Shown here piece by piece: positions 33,091-44,946 of a DNA stretch of 64,000 bases; position 1 is the stretch's first letter; each line of letters begins with the position of its first letter. The notes beneath the pieces were generated by a model. It was not told where the DNA came from. It saw nothing but the letters and a program-made list of their open reading frames with translations, and did not search any database. Location of the stretch: the NCBI RefSeq assembly GCF_019393635.1, contig NC_057861.1:78623327-78687326 (forward strand). The letters are read 5' to 3'. This DNA comes from Dromiciops gliroides. Its lineage: Eukaryota > Chordata > Mammalia > Microbiotheria > Microbiotheriidae. A program made the translations under genes and the position numbers.

Positions 33091-34561
33091 TCCAATTTTT
33101 ATGGGTCTCTGGGGTCTAGTATTTGAAAGTCAAATTTCCCATTCAGTTCAGGTCTTTTCATCACCAATACCTGAAAGTAATCTTTTTCATTGAAGTCCTT
33201 TTTTTTACTCTGAAATATTATGCTCAGTTTTGCTGGATATGTGATTCTTGGTTATAATCCCAATTCATTTGTCCTCTGGAATATTATATTCCATGCCCTC
33301 TGGTCCATTAATGTAGAAGCTGATAGATCTTGTGCTATCCTGACTGGGGCTCCACAGTACTTGAATTCTTTCTTTTTAGCAGCTTACAGTATTTTCTCCT
33401 TGACCTGGGAGCTCTGGAATTTGGCTATAATATTCCCGGGAGTTTTCCTTTTGGGATCTCTTTCAGGAGGTGATAGGTGGATTCTTTCAATTTCTATTTT
33501 ACCTTCTGCTTCTAGAATATCAGGGCAATTTTCCCTGACAATTTCCTGGAAGATGATGCCTAAACTCTTTCCTTGATCATGGTTTTCAGGTAGTCCAATA
33601 ATTTTCGAATTGTCTCTCCTGGATCTATTTTCCAGGTCAGCAGTTTTTCCAAGAAGATGTTTCACATTGCCCTCTATTTTTTCATTTGTATTTGCTTTAT
33701 TGTGTTTTGGATTCTCATAAAGTCACTAGCTTCCATTTGTTCAATACTAATTCTTAGACAATTATTTTCCTCGGAGAGCTTTCCCATTTGGCTTTTCAAA
33801 CTGTTGACTTTTTTCTCATGTCTTTCCTGCATCATCCTCATTTCTCTTTCAATTTTTTTCTACCTCTCTAACTTTATCTTCAAAGTCTTTTTTGAGTGCC
33901 TCTATGGCCTGAGATCAGTTCCTATTTTTCTTGGAAGCTTTAGCTATAGGGGCCCTGATGTTTACATCTTCCTCTCAGGGTGCTACTCAATCTTCCTTGT
34001 CACTTAAGAAACTTTCTATGATCCTCACCTTTCTCTCTGTCTGCTCATCTTGCCTTTCTTTTACTTGATTCTAATTTCTTTATAGTGGGGCACTATTTCC
34101 AGCCTGCACTATCCCAAGCTTCAGGAGGTCCCAGGTGGTATGATTTGAGGAGGAGCAGGTTCTTCACTTGTTCTCTGGTCCATAGATGACCCCAGACCAA
34201 CTTGCTAATCAACCAGCTTCATGTGATGTAGTTGTCAGCTCAGATGAATCGGTGCTCTTCCCCAACCTGGGCCACTGCTACTCAGGCCTCACTCCCATCA
34301 GGGGTGAAAAACCCAAGTTCAGCCTCAGCATCAGCAGAGACCCCTGTAATCTCCCCCCTGCCAAGGGCTCAGCCCTCTTACCAGACTGTGAGTTTAGTTC
34401 CAGATAACACTGGCACTGCACCTGATTCAGAGGCTCTGGGGGTCTCTTTCTCTGGTGAGACCTTCCTGGGACTGGATCTGTGTCAGAGTGACTATGGGGT
34501 TGGGCTCCACTCCTGTCTCAATACAGTAGCTCCCTGCTTCCAACCTTCCAAGCCATCCTTC

Positions 34562-34974
34562 TTCTGTAGTTATTTTAAATGGAATTTCTCTTTCTACCTC
34601 TTGCTGCTGGGCTTTGTTGGTCATATGTAGAAATGCTGATGATTTATGTAAGTTTATTTTATATCCCATAACTTTGCTGATGTTGGTAATTATTTCAACT
34701 AGTTTTTTTAGCTGATTCCCTAGGATTCTCTAAGTCTATCATTTGCAAAGAGTGATAGTTTTGTTCCCTCATTGTTTATTGTAATTTCTTCTATTTCTTT
34801 TTCTTGCCTTATTGCTATAGTCAGCATTTCTAAAACAATATTGGATAGCAGTGGTGATAATGGACATCCTTGCTTCACTTCTTATGTTACTGGGAAAACT
34901 TCAAGTTGATTGCCATTACAAATAGTGTTTGCTTTTGGTTTGAGATTATTACTACTTATCACTTTAAGAAATAA
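34562..34974 (-). mobile_element. L1 ORF2 fragment (reverse transcriptase region)
   Basis: On the minus strand it encodes pieces of the RT region (QGCPL..., LFANDR.., INLHKSSAFLHMTNKAQQQ). It lies head to head with the plus-strand L1 that starts at 34975. Both contain the same ORF2 part, so this is a separate insertion and not a simple 5' inversion. Confidence 0.65.
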
Positions 34975-35160
34975 TCCAAATACACTATGACCAGGTGGGA
35001 TTTATACCAGGAATGCAGGGCTGGTTCAACATTAGGAAAACTATTAACATAATCAACAACATCAATAAGAAAACTAACCAAAATCATCTGATTATCTCAA
35101 TAGATGCAGAGAAAGCTTTTGACAAAATACAGCACCCATTCCTAATAAAAACACTAGAGA

Positions 35161-35303
35161 GGGGCAGCTAGGTGGCACAGTGGATAAAGCACCGACCCTG
35201 GATTCAAGAGTACCTGAGTTCAAATGCAGCCTCAAACACTTGACACTTACTAGCTATGACTTTGGGCAAGTCACTTATCCCCCATTGCCCCACAAAAAAT
35301 CCA
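35161..35303 (+). mobile_element. CORE-SINE in L1
   Basis: Full length with target duplication AAACACTAGAGA on both sides. Confidence 0.95.
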
Positions 35304-36782
35304 AACACTAGAGAGCTTAGGTATAGGTGGAGCTTTCCTTAAAATAGTAAGCAGTGTCTACCTAAAACCATCAGCAAGCATTCTATTTAATGGAGATAAG
35401 TTAGAGGCCTTCGCAATAAGATTAGGGGTGAAACAGGGATGTCCATTATCACCTCTATTATTTAATATTGTACTAGAAATGTTAACTTTAGCAATCAGAG
35501 AAGAAAAGAGAATTAAAGGAATCAGAATAGGCAAGGAAGAAACAAAACTATCACTCTTTGCAGATGATATGATGGTATACTTAGAGAATCCTAGAGAATC
35601 AACTCAAAAATTACTTGAAACAATTAACAACTTTAGCAAAGCAACAGGATATAAAACAAATCCACATAAATCATCAGCATTTCTATACATGACCAACAAA
35701 GTCCAGCAGCAAGAGATAGAAAGACAAATTCCATTTAAAGTAACAGTAGATAATATAAAATACTTGGGAGTCTACTTGCCAAGACAAACCCAGGAACTCT
35801 ATGAACACAATTACCAAACACTTTTCACACAAATCAAATCAGATCTAAATAATTGGAAAGATATCAATTGCTTATGGATAGGCAGAGCTAATATAATAAA
35901 AATGACAATCCTACCTAAATTAATTTACTTATTCAGTGCCATACCAATCAGACTACCTGAAAATTATTTTATAGAGCTAGAAAAATAATAACAAAATTAA
36001 TCTGGAAAAACAAAAAGTCAAGAATATCAAGGGAAATAATGAAAAAAAATGCACAGGAAGGTGGGTTAGCTGTACCAAATCTGAAGCTTTACTATAAAGC
36101 AGCAGTCATCAAAACTAACTGGTACTGGCTAAGAAATAGAGTGGAGGATCAATGGAATAGGCTAGGCACAGGAGACACAGTAGTAAATGACATTAGTAAT
36201 GTACTGTTTGGTAAACCCAAAGACTCCAGCTTCTGGGATAGGAACTCAATATTAAAAAAAAAAACTGCTGGAAAAACTGGAAGATAGTATGGCAGAAATT
36301 AGATATAGATCAACATCTTACACCTTATACTTAAATAAGGTAAAAATGGGTACATGATTTAGACATGAGAGGTGATACCATAGGTAAATTAGGAGAGGAA
36401 GGAATAGTCTACCTTTCATATCTTTGGAAAGGAGAACAGTTTATGACCAAGCAAGCGATAGAGATAGAGAATATTATGAAATCCAAAATAGATGATTTTG
36501 ATTACATTAAATTAAAAAGGTTTTGTACAAACAGAAGCAATGCATCCAAAATTAGAAGGGATGCAGAAATCTGGGAAACAATTTTTATGGCCAGTACTTC
36601 TGATAAAGGCCTCATTTCTAAAATACATAGGGAACTAAATCAAATTTATAAGAATCCAAGTCATTCTCCAATTGAGAAATGGTCGAAGGATATGAACAGG
36701 CAGTTTTCTCATGAAGAAACCAAAGCTATCTATTCCCATATGAAAAAATGCTCTAAATCACTATTGATTAGAGAGATGCAAT

Positions 36783-36926
36783 TTTTTTTGGTGAGGCAAT
36801 GGGGGTTAAGTGACTTGCCTAGGGTCACACAGCTAGTAAGTGTCAAGTGCCTGAGGCCGGATTTGAACTCAGGTACTCCTGAATCCAGGGTTGGTGCTTT
36901 ATCCACTTCGCCACCTAGCTGCCCCT
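36783..36926 (-). mobile_element. CORE-SINE in L1
   Basis: Minus-strand SINE; GAGAGATGCAA before and GAGATATGCAA after it mark the target duplication. Confidence 0.94.
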
Positions 36927-37884
36927 GAGATATGCAAATTAAAACAACTCTGAGGTACCACCTGACACTTATCAGATTGACTAATATGAGAAAAAAAGGA
37001 AAATAATAAATGTTGGAGAAGCTGTGGAAAAATTGGAACACTAATGCATTGTTGGTGGAGCTGTGAAGTGATCCAACCATTCTGGAGTGCAATCTGGAAT
37101 TATGCCCAAAGGGCTAAAAAGCTGTGCATATCCTTTGACCCAGCAAAACCACTTTTGGGTCTTTGTCCCAAAGAGATCATGGAAAAGGGAAAAGGACCCA
37201 CATGTACAGAAATATTTATAGCTGTTCTTTTTGTGGTGGCAAGGAATTGGAAATTGAGGTGCTGCCCATCAATTGGGGAATGGCTGAACAAGTTGTGGTA
37301 TATGAATGTAATGGAATTCTATTGTGCTGTAAGAAACAATGAGCAGGAGGAGTTCAGAGAAAACTGGAAGGACTTGCATGAACTGATGATGAGTGAGATG
37401 AGCAGAACCAGGAGAACATTGTATACAGTATCATCAACATTATGTGTTGATCAACTGTGATAGACTAGATTCTTCTCACCAGTACGATGGTACAAGAAAG
37501 TTCCAAAGGACTCATGATGGAAAAGGATCTCCAAATCCAGGAAAAAAAGGAACTGTGGAATATGGATGCTGATTAGACCATACTATTTCTTTTGGTTTTG
37601 ATGCTGTTGTTTTTATTTTTTGATGTTTTTCCTTTTTTCTCTGATTCTTCTTGTATAACATGACTAATGCAGAAATATGTTTAATGTTATCATATATATA
37701 AAACCTATATCAGATTACCTGCTGTCTAGGGGAGGGGGGGAGGGAGGGAGAAAAATTTGAAATTGGAAATATTATAAAAACAAATGTTGAAAACTAAAAT
37801 AAATAAATACATTAAAATTTTTTAAAAGAAATAATCCATTGTAAAAAAAGAAATAATTCACTGTAAAAAAAGAAATAATCCATT

Positions 37885-38245
37885 GTAGCAAATTATTGTG
37901 CAATAAAAAATGACAAATAGGATAATTTCAGTAAGGCCTGAAAAGACTTGTATGAACTGATGTATAGTGAAGAGAGGAGAACCAAGAGAACACTGTGCAC
38001 AGAGGCTGCAATACTGTTTGATGAAGAATTGCGAATGACTTGACTATTCTCAACAATACAATGATCCAAGAGAATCCGAAAAGACTATTGATGAAACATA
38101 CTATCCACCTCCAAAGAAAGAACTGATATTGATGGAACACAGAGTGGAGCATGCTATTTTTTACTTTCTTTCATTTTTTTCTTTTATTCAAGCTTTCTTA
38201 TACAACATGAATAATATGGTAATGTTTTACATAATCATCAATGTA
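37885..38245 (+). mobile_element. L1 3' end, older subfamily
   Basis: Resembles 5470-5850 (ORF2 end, then ACAACATGAATAATATGG in the 3' UTR). Preceded by three short repeats of AGAAATAATCCATTGTA. Confidence 0.7.
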
Positions 38246-38790
38246 TTTGGGGATGGGGATTAGGCAAATATGGTGGTCTAATATTAAGAATGAGAAGCTT
38301 AGAGAAAAGTCTTGGAGGTGTTTACAGCCTAGTTTATCCCAGGAGATAAGGCAAGCTAAGGGAGTAGAAGTACCTGGCTTGTCATATTTAATCCTTTCCT
38401 GTACCTACCTTTCTAATTCTTATTACATTTAGTGTCCTGCATTTACTGGTGGCATGAAGAAGAATGAGTAGGATTGAAAAGGTAGACTAGAACTGGTAAG
38501 CCCCTAGGACTGATTCTTAACTTTATGACCCTTTTCTTTGGCAAGTATTAACAATTCTTTGCTAAAGCAATTCTTTGTCTTTGGGTTCCAGGTCCTGGAT
38601 CTCAGTCTTGTACTCCCTGACTTTCTTAAGTGCTCAGCAATTGGTTCAGGATGAGGAGGCTATGTGTAAAATCCTGGAATCTGTGCCCTGGGTCATGTAT
38701 GATATCCTGTTCAAAGTAGCTTTCAGAGAAAATAAGACAAAGTTGCTGTGTGAGCTGGTGAAGATGTGGCCTTACTCCCAACTTAAATTT

Positions 38791-38821
<31 letters not shown>

Positions 38822-38955
38822 GCAGGGCAATGAGGGTTAAGTGACTTGCCCAGGGTCACACAGCTAGTAAGTGTCAAGTGTCTGAGGCTGGATTTGAACT
38901 CAGGTACTCCTGAATCCAGGGCCGGTGCTTTACCACTGTGCCATCTAGCTGCCCC
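38791..38955 (-). mobile_element. CORE-SINE inside LRRC14-like exon 1
   Basis: Minus-strand SINE with a (TTTTG)n tail on the + strand; CCCAACTTAAATTT lies on both sides (38777-38790, 38956-38969). It is absent from the sister exons. Confidence 0.96.
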
Positions 38956-39765
38956 CCCAACTTAAATTTAAGATGCTGATACAGACATATCAACACTGTT
39001 CCTGGACTTCCAAGAAGTGTCCAGAATGTCAGTGGACTTTCACATATGATAAATTAAGCAAAAATAACATTGAAGACATCTTCTTGGGAGTGATGAGCTA
39101 TATAAGGGAAGTGATCATGGATGGTTCACAGCAGTCCCCATACAGGTTTGTCCTTGGGGTACCTGGGAAGATTTTGCCCCATTCTGAGAAATAAACTCAT
39201 CTGAATTCATTTCAGTTGACATTTTCTAAGCACCTATTATATGCAAGGATATTAGGGTCAGGATTCAAAGGGAAAATGGATACAGCACATATTCAGATTA
39301 CTTAATACAAAGAAATTTTGAGATGGGGTGAACACTAAGAGCTGGGGTGTGGGGGATAGAAAAAAGGCCCAAAACAAGAAATAGTAGAACTTTGGGCACC
39401 CAAATTCACTAAGATAAAATCAAATGGACTGAAAGAATACTAAATCACAAGAGGATATTAATAGGAAAGTTTAATATGTTTCCCTCAAATTTCGACACAT
39501 TTAATACAAAAACAAGCAAAAAGGAAAATGTTGAATTGAACATTTTCCTGGAGTAATCAAAGCTAACAAAAACTTATTGCATCATCCAAGTGGTAAGAAA
39601 TGATGTCTTTTTAGATTTTGAAAAAAACTAGCAGTAATGAAATGAAAGTGAAGAGGGCGTGTATGTCCAGTATGAGGTTTAGTTCTAAAAAGGCTCAGTT
39701 AAGGAGGAATGAACCAGCTTCTAATAGGTCAGGTTGACTGGGAGAGTCTATGGTCATGAGACTGA

Positions 39766-40784
39766 TGTAAAAAAAATTTATTATAACTGCTAATCTGAAA
39801 AATTTATAACTGTGGGCTATTTGAAAAAAATTATAGCTATCTGAAAAGTTATGTCTAGCAGCCATAGGAAAAATTATATCTATAAGAAAAATTAAAACTG
39901 GGCCAAAAGTCCCTTCATGGTCGCCATTCAAAGTAAAAAATATATTATTAACTGGGGGCTTAATCTGTGAACTCCTGGCTGGCTATCTGACTGCTTTTAA
40001 TTTAGTATGGGCCATTTAAAAATTCCCCCACTGCTTTTCCCAAATTGATAAGCAAACGTCTCTTTTTCTTAATAAACAAAGCAGGATTTATTTATATGAA
40101 ACAAATTTAGAATTAAATGTAGAAACAAGCAAGGAATATGACCTGACTGCTTTTTACTTTCTTTCCGTTGCTTGCACTTATTTCCCCCAAGCCTAGTCTC
40201 TTGCCTGTGGGTATGACTGTGGTCTGCTGTCTCTATCTTCTCACTAGCTCTCCACCACTTTCCCTGTCAGCCGCTCCCCTTTTAGCTGAAAGCTGCCCTG
40301 CCTCTTCTCCTACATCCTTTTCCTGTCTCTGTAGCTTTCCTGTAGCATCCCCCTGCATCTCCTTAGCGTCTTTTTAGCATTCCCCTGACGGTCTCACTTT
40401 CTCCATAGTGTCTCTACCTTCTAACCGAAAAGCCCCCTTCCTTTCTGTACTATCTCCCTTAGTGTCCTTGGCTCCTGAATATAAACCCTTCTTTCTCACC
40501 AGACCCTCAGGCCATGCCACGCCCACGCAAATGCCAAGATAATTTGCTGGCCGCTCCCTAGGGAGGTGTCCAAGGCTGGCAGGTGCACTCAGCCTTCCTG
40601 CTGTGTGCTCCCAGAGCTGGGGCTGGGCGGAGGAAGCTGGCTTTTGTGTGAGGCTCATGTGCGTATCACCACTTGGGGGAATAGGCCTTGGGCTCCGGAG
40701 GCCTCCATTCAGGGTGGTCTCAGGAGAGCTACTGCACTGGGGGAGGGGCAGCCCGTTCCAGGAGCCTGGGGCTAATTTTAACAC
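39766..40784 (-). mobile_element. Solo LTR, about 1 kb, in unit B
   Basis: About 1019 bp with no counterpart in unit A, where 17430 runs straight on. It begins TGTAAAAAA and ends TTTTAACACA on the + strand. 39940-40060 matches the left part of the LTR at 30174 (TGGCTATCTGACTGC, TTAGTATGGG, CCCAAATTGATAAGCAAA). The right half is GC-rich, like an LTR U3. Absence in unit A dates it after the A/B duplication. No coding part is present. Confidence 0.72.
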
Positions 40785-41194
40785 AAGATGAATAGAAAAA
40801 AAGAACTAGAAAGCGATATGAGTTGGATTGAAAATGACTTTTGTATCTTAGTCTGGAGGAAATGGGGAGTTTCTGAAGATTTAATAGTGAAGTGTTATCA
40901 GATTTACCTGTTGGGAGTGGAAATTTGGAGGCAGTGTAGAGATTGGATTGGAGTGGGGAGATTCTAGATGCAGGGAGACAAATTCAGAAGCTATTTAAAC
41001 AGTCCTATTAGCTTGAACTAGGCTACAGACAAGATGACAGGAGATAGGAAGAAAAAAAGATGTTCAAAGAATTGAGAAGACTGAGAAACTGCCTATGGAG
41101 CATAAGGGAAAAGAGAAGAGGCAAGTGCAACACTGAGATTGTGGTCCTGAAAGACCACATACAACCAGTTAGAGATGGCTGCCAGCCAGTTGGT

Positions 41195-41330
41195 AATAAG
41201 CATTTAAGACTGACAGCAGATAGAGATTTAGCTTCAGAGCTAGGAGGACCTGGGTTCAAGGTCTACCTCTGATACCACTGACTAGGCAAGTCACTGAAGT
41301 TCTCTGTGTTCCAGTCAATTCTCTCACTAG
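41195..41330 (+). mobile_element. MIR-like SINE (sister of 17850-18015)
   Basis: Same element at the same relative place as in unit A (CCTGGGTTCAAGGTCTACCT). Confidence 0.55.
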
Positions 41331-41699
41331 AATTTGCAGTGATGGTGGTGAGATGCAAGGGTACAGGTCGTTTCCCATATTGACTATATATCAAGTTGCC
41401 AATATTAATTACATTACCAGTCTGGTCCCTGCCCCTATCATGTACTGCATTAGGCCTTGGAGATAAAAATACAAAAGAGAAATAATCCCTGCCATCACAA
41501 AGCTTATATTTGGTATTTGGTATATATGGAAAGTAATTTTTTTTCAAGGTGGGGATGAAGCTATCTTTGGAGGGTATGAGGGAAAACCTCAAGTAGGAGA
41601 CAGTATTTTTTTCAAGGTGGAGGGAGTAGACAAATAGGAGTGTTACAAGAAATAAAAATCATTCTCATGTAGAAATGAGGGCCCAGTTCAAATGAGATC

Positions 41700-42060
41700 A
41701 ATATTTGCAGAGGACTCATTTTCTATTGTTTTCTGATGATTGTTCTTTACATTTATAATATTGTAGTCATTGTACAAGTTTCCTGACTCTACTTACCTGA
41801 CTTTGCTTCAGTTCATGTAAATCTTTGCATGCTTCTCTCTGTTAATGATATTTTTTACAGCACAGTAATATTTCATTGCATTTATGTACCAAAATTTGTT
41901 TAGTCATTCTCTAACTTGGTTTCCAGTTCTTTGCTATTACAAAGAATGCCACTATAATACTTTAGGTTACCTGAGGGCTTTCCTTTTAGTGATCTCTTTG
42001 GGGTATGTGGCTATACACTGCATGTGGAACAGTAACATTTCCAGATTAAAAGACCTGAGT
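41700..42060 (-). mobile_element. Old L1 3' end (sister of 18365-18830)
   Basis: Aligns with unit A intron 1 (ACAAAGAATGCCACTATAAT). Confidence 0.55.
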
Positions 42061-43460
42061 ATTTTAGTACATGTTTAACAATTGGCTCTCCAGGAAAAAC
42101 TACTGAACATATGATATACTTTTAAGTTTATTTTGTATTTTATCTGTCACTATCTAAAAACTAGAAAGTCAACAAAACCAGTTTCTGAGGAGTGAATGCT
42201 CACACTGAAAATTTAACAGTTGGTTCTTCAGATTCAGTTTGACCTGGCTCCAGCATACCCAGGGTTTAGGATTTACCAGGTAAAGGGAGAGATAGAATGA
42301 TGGGAGATTATGATGAGTAACCAAACTTTCAGAATTCATGATCATGGAAGTGGAACACAGAGGTCATGGCAAAGCTATGGTTGTTGATCACCTCTAAGTG
42401 TAGCTGAAGCAGAATGACAGAGTGAGTAATGGGTAATAAATGTACTGAGAATATCAACATGTCCTCTAGTATGAAGTCAAGAACTAGAGTGAGAAGAATG
42501 CCCACTAGTCAAAAGATTCATCCAAGATCTAGCCTAGGTGATTATTTTGAATAAAGTCAATCTTAAAGGAAAAGTGTTTTCTAAGTGATGAGTAGAAAGA
42601 GTATGTGAGTGGGGAATAAGGAGTCTTCAGACTTCCCCTACCAAGACTAGTACATTGGATTTATGATAGAAAAAGGTAGCAGTCCTGAAAACAATAGCCA
42701 GAAATACAGTAGAATCTGGAGGGAGCCACATCTCAATAAAGGCCAGAAAATTGAAGGTACCAGAGGAAGAGTTGTAAAAGGAAAGGAAGTATGTTACTTA
42801 ATGGAAATGGTGTTCTAGAAGGTGCAATGAAGAAGTATATGTATAAGGAGTGGTATAGTTGGCAAGATTGAATTGATTGAATAGACAGCTATGTTTAGGA
42901 AGAAGGTTGTATTTTTTGATAGCTGGGGATTCAGTATCACTGTGATAAGTAGAATAAGAGGCAGGGCAAATGTATTAACAATTGGGGAATGAATCCAGAG
43001 TATCAATGGGTGGGAAGAGAACCATTAAAGAAGACAGGTAGCTAGAAGTTTCAAGGTCTGGCCCAGTCATTAATTGCCTGGCTTCATGGCAAGGAGTGTG
43101 TCTCTGCCTTTGGAAACTTTCAGAAGTCTTTTTAAGCCTTAGCTTAAAGTTATGTTCTCAGTCAGGAAAAAAAAAAGGATGGGTAGTGTTGTGGCCCTGA
43201 GGGTAGCCTAAGGAAATAAGGGCTTGGTCTTTGAGTATCTGAGACTGAAATAGAAGATTCTACATTTGTGTTGGAGTGGAGTGATTGGGAAACTTAAGAG
43301 GAACACATGAGTGATTTGTCCTGGGACCTCATATTTCAGCAATCTTGATGGGGATAAGGGATGGACATAGGATATCACTGACATAGAGAAATCTTGGATG
43401 AGTTAATTGCCACTATCAATGCTTGTTCCCAACTTCTCTGTCACCAAAAGTCTTAAGAAG
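42061..43460. other. Unit B intron-1 equivalent
   Basis: Homologous to 18971-20090 of unit A over most of its length. Nothing coding recognised. The alignment to A stops at CCAACTTCTCTG. Confidence 0.5.
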
Positions 43461-43467
43461 TTGCCTA

Positions 43468-44150
43468 AAGGAGACGCGGTGCTGGAGCTGGTGGGGGCGG
43501 GGCAGGGCACGCGTTTAACCTCCGGGACCCCAGTTTTCCTCTAACAAGGCGGATTTCATCCCAGAATCCCTATGGCTTTCTCTACAGGGTCTTGGGGGTA
43601 CCTTCTAAACCCTGTCAGCAGAGCTCTAAACCAGCGCTATTTCAGCACCACAGAGGCCCTTGGAGCAATACAGAAGATGACCAGAGTTTGTGTGGTAGAC
43701 AATAGTGCCCTAGGGAACACTGCATACCACCGCCCCTCTTGATGCATCCATGTCTACAATAAGTCTGGAGTGGGCAAGGTGGGAGATCGGATCCTCCTGG
43801 TCATCAAGGGGCAGAAGAAGAAGAAGGCCCTCATTGTGGGGCACCAAATGCCTAGGCCCCAAATGACACCAAGGTTTGATTCAAACAACGTAGTCCTCAT
43901 TGAGGACAATGGGAACCCCGTGGGTACCTGCATCAAGGTACCAATTCCAACGAGTCTCCGGCGGCTGGAAGGCGAGTATTCCAAAGTGCTTGCCATTGCC
44001 CAGACCATCGTATGAGAGGCCAGGGACCCTGACTGCAGGAAGTGCTCTTGGAGGGAGACAATTCACAGAGCAGTCCCCAACTAAGAAGAGGACTTCAGGG
44101 AAAGGGAGGATTTTCCCCTTCTCTCTCCCAGGATGGAGGGAAAACTGAAA
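43468..44150 (+). pseudogene. MRPL14: MRPL14 processed retropseudogene
   Basis: Intronless copy of the gene for mitochondrial large-subunit protein uL14m, which helps form the subunit interface of the mitoribosome. From ATG 43572 to TGA 44015 there are 147 residues plus stop (human 145, from memory). It reads [12 protein letters not shown]..., [22 protein letters not shown], then [73 protein letters not shown]. One in-frame TGA at codon 57 (43740) replaces the arginine of APRCIHVY; otherwise the frame is open. The GC-rich 5' UTR is kept. There is no poly-A tail on the right, where unit B text resumes, so the 3' end was lost, probably in the same deletion that removed exon 2. Confidence 0.93.
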
Positions 44151-44246
44151 TCTCACATTCCCAAAGAACTTTCTTATGGTCATGTTCCTACATGTAGGCC
44201 TTCTTTGGTAACCATAAAAGTTCATTTGGTGGTCATTCAGTGACTT

Positions 44247-44387
44247 TTTTTTTGCAGGGCATTAAGGGTTAAGTGGCTTGCCCAGGGTCACACAGCTAGT
44301 AAGTGTCAAATGTCTGAGCCCATATTTGAACTCAGGTCCTCCTGAATCCAGGGCCAGCACTTTATCCACTGCACCACCTAGCTGCCC
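44247..44387 (-). mobile_element. Marsupial CORE-SINE
   Basis: Minus-strand copy; TTCAGTGACTTTTT flanks it on both sides. Absent from the matching place in unit A (26090). Confidence 0.95.
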
Positions 44388-44767
44388 CCATTTCAGTGAC
44401 TTTTTAACATAACTTTTTTTTTTCAACCTGTGGCATTAGTTAGTTTCCTCATTATTCTGTTTTGTTTCTATTCTGTACCCTTACCTTGGTCAACACCTCA
44501 ATTTCCCATCTACAGGGCAAATGTGTCCAGTACAGGTAAAAATCTGGAAGCTGAAGGTATTCCACAATCAGGGATGGGAGTGGAGGTAGTGATATAGAAA
44601 ATCACACACAGCCTCTGATCTTGTCTATCTCAAACAGACCCTGGCCTTGCTATGTTCCAAGATGCAGCTGCAGCTTGTAATCTCTGCTTTCCAACCTTGT
44701 TCTGTCTCAGGCTCTGGCCTTGAGGTACCCCAGCTGCAATGACAAGCCTCCCTTAACCACTAACCTC

Positions 44768-44946
44768 ATCTTTATTTATTTATTTTTTTTTGGTGAGGCA
44801 ATTGGTGTTAAGTGACTTGCCCGGGGTCACACAGCTAGTAAGTGTCAAGTATCTGAGGATGGATTTAAACTCAGGCCCTTTTGACTCCAGGGCCGTTGCT
44901 CTATCCACTGAACCACCTAGCTGCCCCTGTGCCACCTAGCTGCCCC
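44768..44946 (-). mobile_element. CORE-SINE with duplicated head
   Basis: Minus-strand SINE whose head segment GCCACCTAGCTGCCCC is present twice at the right end, a small internal tandem duplication. Confidence 0.93.

Larger units (their letters stand above)
31858..34560 (-). mobile_element. L1 deletion derivative: 5' UTR, ORF1, spacer, ORF2 tail, 3' UTR
   Basis: On the minus strand: 5' UTR from about 34560 (5'-truncated), an ORF1 start near 34045 (MSRQRE), the ORF1 body with the best frame at 33665-33384 (LPENHDQGKSLGIIFQEIV), a pyrimidine-rich spacer to about 32385, and then a jump to the very end of ORF2 and the 3' UTR (32380-31858). Nearly all of ORF2 is missing. The join follows the same spacer text (GTAATTGTGAAA) as in the 51166 element. 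Confidence 0.65.
34975..37835 (+). mobile_element. L1 ORF2 C-terminal two thirds and 3' UTR, relatively young
   Basis: Starts in the RT domain ([13 protein letters not shown]-type text). The RT site FADDMMVYLENPRES lies in the 186-codon frame 35428-35988. Frames at 36039-36287, 36365-36770 and 37044-37460 carry the C-terminal region, ending RRTLYTVSSTLCVDQL. The 3' UTR has a G-rich tract and A tail. Only a few disruptions plus two SINEs break ORF2; EN and ORF1 are absent, so it is 5'-truncated. Confidence 0.85.

Noticed and set aside
35428-37460. Reverse transcriptase frames as a host or retron-type system
   Set aside because: Sequence and 3' UTR are those of a 5'-truncated L1; further copies occur in the same window.
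34562-37835. Head-to-head L1 pieces as a twin-primed, 5'-inverted single insertion
   Set aside because: Both arms contain the same ORF2 region. A 5' inversion would show adjacent, not overlapping, parts.
43770-44015. 81-codon frame as a standalone ribosomal protein gene
   Set aside because: It is the distal part of the MRPL14 retrocopy, after its in-frame stop.
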